Positions 59,496-64,000 of a stretch of 64,000 nt of DNA are shown in pieces (the first letter of the stretch is position 1; every line of letters starts with the position of its first letter). Position numbers and translations under genes: made by a program. The DNA is from Pezicula radicicola (lineage: Eukaryota; Ascomycota; Leotiomycetes; Helotiales; Dermateaceae): contig PDUO01000006.1 in the NCBI GenBank assembly GCA_003008705.1, positions 9,295 to 73,294 on the forward strand. The letters are read 5' to 3'. The notes beneath the pieces were generated by a model. The model was given only the letters and a program-made list of their open reading frames with translations, made no database searches and was not told the origin of the DNA.

Positions 59496-60490
59496 ATCTC
59501 GATTTCCTCAGCGAGAGAAGCAAAGATTATTGATTTGAGGGTTGCTGTTAGGAATAAGCACTAGGGTTACTTTAGAAATAGTATGTGTAGCGAACAAAAA
59601 AGAAGCGTTCAAGTGCAAATACAGTAAGTAGACTATATGGCCTTCGTCGGCCCCCAACTTTCTAGCCTTACGGTTGGGAGGTTAAGGTATAGCAATGCAA
59701 GACTCGACCAGAGAAACTCAATGATGATTTGCTGAGAATGACGATTAGTAGAAAAGACGCTTTTGTATATGGGTTGGTTGTCTACTCCCTTAAAAGCATT
59801 CGGTTTGAGACAATCCCAACTTCCTCAATTGAGACTTTGGGTCGTGGCTTGTTTTGATCGAGGTGACTGCACTTTAATGAGAGCAATTAATCAGAGACAT
59901 TTATGTGAGTATACACTTTTGAAGTGGCCTGGCCAACAAGCTCAAAAATAGTCCTCAGAGAAATATAACTCCTTCATCCCTCCCCAAAACGCCCCAAAAT
60001 ACCCTAAGATAACTATTACTTCATAAAGGAACTATTTGATCAAAACATACTCAAAGTTTACGTAATACCCTAGACATTATTTAGAATCATAGACCTTCTC
60101 CGCCGCTCGTCGTAAGTTAATTATCTTCCATTACCTCGCTAGGCAATCGAAGCCCTCTCTTCAAAGTGTGGCAGATGCTGCGCCCACAAAAAATCGTTAG
60201 CAAAAGAGATGCCTGTGGTGCAAATGTCTCTTCATACTCACTGTGGTAGAATAGCCGTGCCCCTTGTGTATTATCAGTTTCCAAGCTACACAAAAACTTA
60301 CTTTAGTAATAATTGTTTCAGCATAACGCAATAGTCCCAGTTACACCTTGCTGGAATGTGGGATCACCAAGAAAGCTCTACTTGACCAGCCACAAATCCG
60401 GCATTGGCATGCAAGCCTGTAGCCCTCAGATACTTCAGTCTTCCATGACATTTGTGTAAATCGAAGGAAGTCTTAATTGATGTCAACCTC
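59496..60490. other. AT-rich intergenic stretch of about 1 kb
   Basis: No gene was supported. The right part is the 3' UTR of the Zn2Cys6 gene. Confidence 0.55.
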
Positions 60491-62049
60491 CTATCTTCCG
60501 GTGGCAAACCGCGTATTAGTACCCCCTCCTCCTTCCTCGATTTGCAACACAACACTTGCGACCTTACTTATGAATCTCGTGTCCCATATACCCTCTCGTC
60601 TTGGCATTGATTGTATCAATAACATGGCCTTTCTTCGGATATACGGGTAGCGGCATTTTAAAACGACGAAGTATAAAGAGCGGATAAGGATGGAGGACGT
60701 GATGAATGTTGGTCGCATGGTCAAGGACTCGCATCCAGCAGTACATAATGTCTCAGCTAGAGATAGCGCAACTTTGAAATCGTGTAGGAAAGTGTCGTAG
60801 AATACTTCTAGCTTAAAACAACAGTTGAGAGAGATGGAGTCGCACGTAAATCGAAGTAAAAGAGCTGTAGCCACTAAGAGATTATCTTGTCCTTGTGCTA
60901 AAGACTGTTTGTAAAGGGGTTGGAACGCCGTGTACCAACGGACCATCATTGTCTTATAAGCTTCTAGGCTCTCTTGTTTTCCGAGGGTAAGAACATGTCC
61001 GATTGGTGGATCATCGACTTCTCTTGGCGGCATCGAATCGCTAGTCTTCTCTGCTGCAGTCCATCGTTGAGCGTCGATAGAGTACATGAACCGTTCTATC
61101 TGTCGTAGCAAGATATCCAGATGTAGTCTTGCTGTCTGAAAGCCTGGAAAACCATCCACGGGCATGTGCTGAAGAGCCATCCAGCCCATAGCTTGCAAAT
61201 CCGGGTGGATCTTGATTTGCTCAGCTTCGTACAAAGAAAAGACATCATCCTCGAGACGCAAAAATACACAAAGTAGCTCGTCTTCGATAACTCCAGGGAT
61301 CAACTGTTGGTCTACGAAAGATATATGGTGTATCCTGCTCCAAAGCCATTCGTTGAGCAACTTGACCCCGACTTGAATTTGGGCTACAGCAGACTCAATA
61401 CTACCAAAGAAACACTCGAAACATATCGCTAGCAAGCAGTTTATCAAAATTGTTCTCGTATCTTGTCGTTCATTTGCGCATGCTTCTCGTATGCTTTTGA
61501 TCGATTTGCCGTGTTGCTGGAGAGCGAATTCGTAATGTGCTGGGTGTGTGGTTTTGGGCGAGTTGGCGAGCGTAAGGGCTCCTAACGCGGTGGCTGCATG
61601 CTTGATTGACGCATTGTCCTCGGTGGCTTGAAGGATGATTGGGTTCCAGAGAGGGTGGTCGAGGTATTCAGCAAGATTGAGCACAGTCGAGTCACAAAAT
61701 ACCTTGAAATAGCGGCATTCTTCGTTGCTCAACATAGTCTGATGGGGCTCACGCAATCTGATTAAGGGAGGGGGGGCTGCCGAGGGTGTAAGCACTTTTG
61801 GTAGAATTTGAAGAGTTCTCCGGCCAGAATGGGTGAGATTTGCCTCCTTTGCAATGTACCCACCACATTCTCGATGCATGTCCCAGCACCTTAGACACGT
61901 CAGTTTTGTCTCATCGCACTTGACACGCCGGGTCCTATACTATCAGTATTGTCCACAAATCTTAAAGGTTAAGCTGGTGTATGACATGTCCAATAAGCTT
62001 ACTTGCAAGTTTGACAACCACTTCTAGATTTTAAGCCACTGCCGCCCAT
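60491..62049 (-). CDS. Zn2Cys6 fungal transcription factor
   Basis: The predicted product is 496 aa from exons 62049-62003 and 61934-60491 (intron 68 nt with a CTGAT branch and GTATAG acceptor). The intron splits the zinc cluster after the second cysteine's Lys codon, a common position in this family. The binuclear cluster is complete: C12, C15, C22, C29, C32, C39 (C-x2-C-x6-C-x6-C-x2-C-x6-C), with the basic TRRVKCDE segment. The remainder matches the fungal-specific regulatory domain with a DHPLWNPIILQATEDNASIKHA region near 90-115, typical of the subgroup near sterol-uptake or hypothetical regulators. It acts in the nucleus; target genes are unknown. The neighbours give no clue to a pathway. 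Confidence 0.92.
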
Positions 62050-63520
62050 CCTTGATTGCCGCGTCTAGTTCAGAGCTCCCTGGAGCGTTGAGAGTTGTGA
62101 ATCAAAAGCCTTTTTATTTTCAGCGACGAGGGAGGTTTCTTCTAAGTCAGCTGTTGTGGATGGCTGATTTGTTTCAAAAAGCAACAGGATTGTTGGTAGT
62201 CACCCCATATGAATACTGACCCTCCGAGGCCTTTCAAAAATGGCGACACAAGGTTTGACATAACCGCGCGGTTATGCTCGCTCAAACATTGTGGCATCCG
62301 GCTGCTTCTCTTTGCGCACAATAATGTGTCTCTGGATTCTGATGAAGAGCGATGGGCAGTATTAGCGACGTTGAGTTAGAGACTTGTGAACTGAGCTAGT
62401 GCTTATGCCCAACTGCCATACATGGGGCCAAAACTAAGATTCATGTGGCACAGCAAGAGCATGATTGGCTGAAATATGCGATTGGAGGAATACTTTGGCC
62501 CCCAACTGATAGAATCCAACCAAAGTACGGAGTAATAACCTTTTCTTCAACAGACAAGCTGTCAAAGGGCATTGCTTGGTATCTTGATATGGTAGCGATA
62601 CGCCGGCATTATTGCCCATTCTTCTCTCGCATCTGAAAATCTTTCGCTTTATTCCTTGCTCTTCAACTTCACCGAGTATGGTTCTTTGCTTATCTTCCTC
62701 TTCCATTCATATGAACAATGTTGGCTTGTAATTACACCATCGAGAAGACAAAGAGCATGACGACTGGTCTCTTCATCTTGGAACACGCCTAATTCGAGTC
62801 CCATGTGCTGTGCCACAAATCGATGAAGGCAGACTGCATCATTACTTCTATCGTTTTGCCCAAAGTCTTTGTAAACTCAACAGCAAAAAGAGAAACAGAA
62901 AAGAAATAGCATCCGATGTATAGATACTACTGCATGGAAATTTGGCAGGATAGTGGGGGAATAGCGAATATTGCGTATTAAGAGTATGTGCGTTTCTTCT
63001 CTAGCGAGTGATCTATTCCCAGCATCTAAGGAAGGAACCAATGCACGAACTGTCACTCAAGACTCGGTAGAACTTCCCAGCTAATGAACTTCAAGAGCAG
63101 GAACCTGGCCATAGCAATGCTTTGATGATTCCAATAGTGTTGCAGAGTACACAAAGTTGCTAACTATGATAAATAGCAAGATTAAAGTTGCAGCGACGCT
63201 TAGCGCAATAACTACGAGTTTAATCCAACATACAAACTAGCTTCTTCAATATCCTTATCTTCAACACTTTCATTCTCCAGTGGGCTATGCGCTGGAAGAA
63301 ACAGTCGATATAAGTTTCAACTATGCTACCGTGTAATGCTGTGTGTGGGGAAAGAACAGATAGGTAGTAACTACGTACTCTGTCTGTTGATCAGGATATC
63401 ATCATGAGTAGCCTAAGCCGGAAAGTATTCCGAGATGAAGCAGACATCACATCCGCTCTTTACTTCCCTCTTTATAAGTTAGGCTATTACATCTGTTTTG
63501 GTTGTCTGGTACTGGTAATA
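62050..63520. other. Upstream of the Zn2Cys6 gene; otherwise empty
   Basis: Contains the probable promoter of the regulator gene and one TACGGAGTA motif (62526-62534). No other gene was supported. Confidence 0.55.
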
Positions 63521-63600
63521 CCGTACGAATTGGTTTATAAGGGATCCTTCTGAATGGATCTGTATTCAGATGTAGGAGATGGATTTGAATACCTCAGTTG
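63521..63600 (+). mobile_element. Truncated MITE copy 3
   Basis: Starts after TA (63519-63520) with CCGTACGAATTGGTTTATAA. It continues with an interior like the other two copies (ATTCAGATGTAGGAGATGG). No matching right inverted repeat was found downstream. The end coordinate is approximate. Confidence 0.6.
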
Positions 63601-64000
63601 ATTATAGTAAGGGGTGATGTTGGGTCCAGCTGTGAGGAGGTGGAGAGTGGTGCGCCAAACACACCTATTTTTAGCGTCCTTGCAAGTGCCAAAGCGAAGT
63701 CTATTTCGTCATCATGGTCTTTTCGCGTCAAGTCGCGTTGAATTGGCGCAATAATATCAACTTGGGCAATTAATACTCAACTCCTTGCACTAGGAGGACA
63801 AATCAGCAGCTGACACACAAAGCTCTGTACGGTATGGCAAGACTGAACACCAGCAAAACCTCCATGAAGCCCGGCGACCCCGATATTCGCATTTTCATCC
63901 CGCGACTTCTGTGAAGAAACACGACTCACTAAGCGTATTGACATCTGCGTTTTCCCCCTTGTTGTTAACAAAGGCAGGCAACTTCGAAGCCATCTACACT
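63601..64000. other. Right edge of window, no gene seen
   Basis: Only a 64-codon minus-strand ORF without distinguishing features occurs at the edge. A gene starting beyond the window cannot be excluded. Confidence 0.5.

Overview
The window is nuclear DNA of a filamentous ascomycete fungus. Genes carry short GT-AG introns, mostly about 44-75 nt, with TACTAAC/CTGAC-like branch sites. The gene set is typically ascomycete: a Zn2Cys6 regulator, a 2EXR-domain protein, an Egh16/Gas1-like secreted protein, a kinesin-14 of klpA/Kar3 type and a Gef1-like CLC. AT-leaning intergenic DNA, the Egh16-like gene and overall protein resemblance suggest Leotiomycetes (Helotiales, perhaps Sclerotiniaceae), but the taxon is an inference. 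All exon models here were read by eye from splice sites, reading frame and family conservation. || Layout, left to right. 1-379: 3' end of a Thr/Ser-rich repetitive surface-type protein. 2598-4719 (-): Trk K+ transporter. 5812-7632 (-): 606-aa disordered protein with a possible PP1-docking motif. 9964-10062 (+): intron-containing tRNA-Ile(AAU). 12031-12960 (+): fungal protein of unknown function. 13591-16777 (-): Pik1-type phosphatidylinositol 4-kinase. 18654-22323 (-): kinesin-14, divergent from 22911-24008 (+), a Loa1-like acyltransferase. 26262-27165 (+): Egh16-like secreted protein. 28609-29819 (+): protein with a 45-aa tandem repeat. 30290-30976 (-): 2EXR protein. 35219-39062 (-): RING-PH-vWA protein of the Far1/Ste5 architecture. 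About 8 kb follow without a recognisable gene. 47255-49326 (-): neurochondrin-family protein, divergent from 49672-52595 (+), a CLC chloride transporter. 53612-55034 (-): Ser/Pro-rich unknown. 55644-56357 (+): unknown. 57116-58150 (+): mitochondrial phosphate carrier. 60491-62049 (-): Zn2Cys6 transcription factor. || The genes do not form an obvious cluster or operon-like system. They are mainly housekeeping functions (lipid signalling, microtubule motor, ion and phosphate transport, signalling scaffold) separated by long intergenic spans. The most notable non-genic structure is a small family of TA-flanked MITEs, with copies at 17511-17677, 59358-59493 (reversed) and about 63521-63600 (truncated). 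Other points to check are a glutamine at the 'proton glutamate' position of the CLC protein, a nine-base motif (TACGGAGTA) recurring in non-coding DNA, a run of triloop hairpins near 33.4 kb, and a putative 13-nt microexon near 54.2 kb. I did not find a clearly novel multi-gene system.
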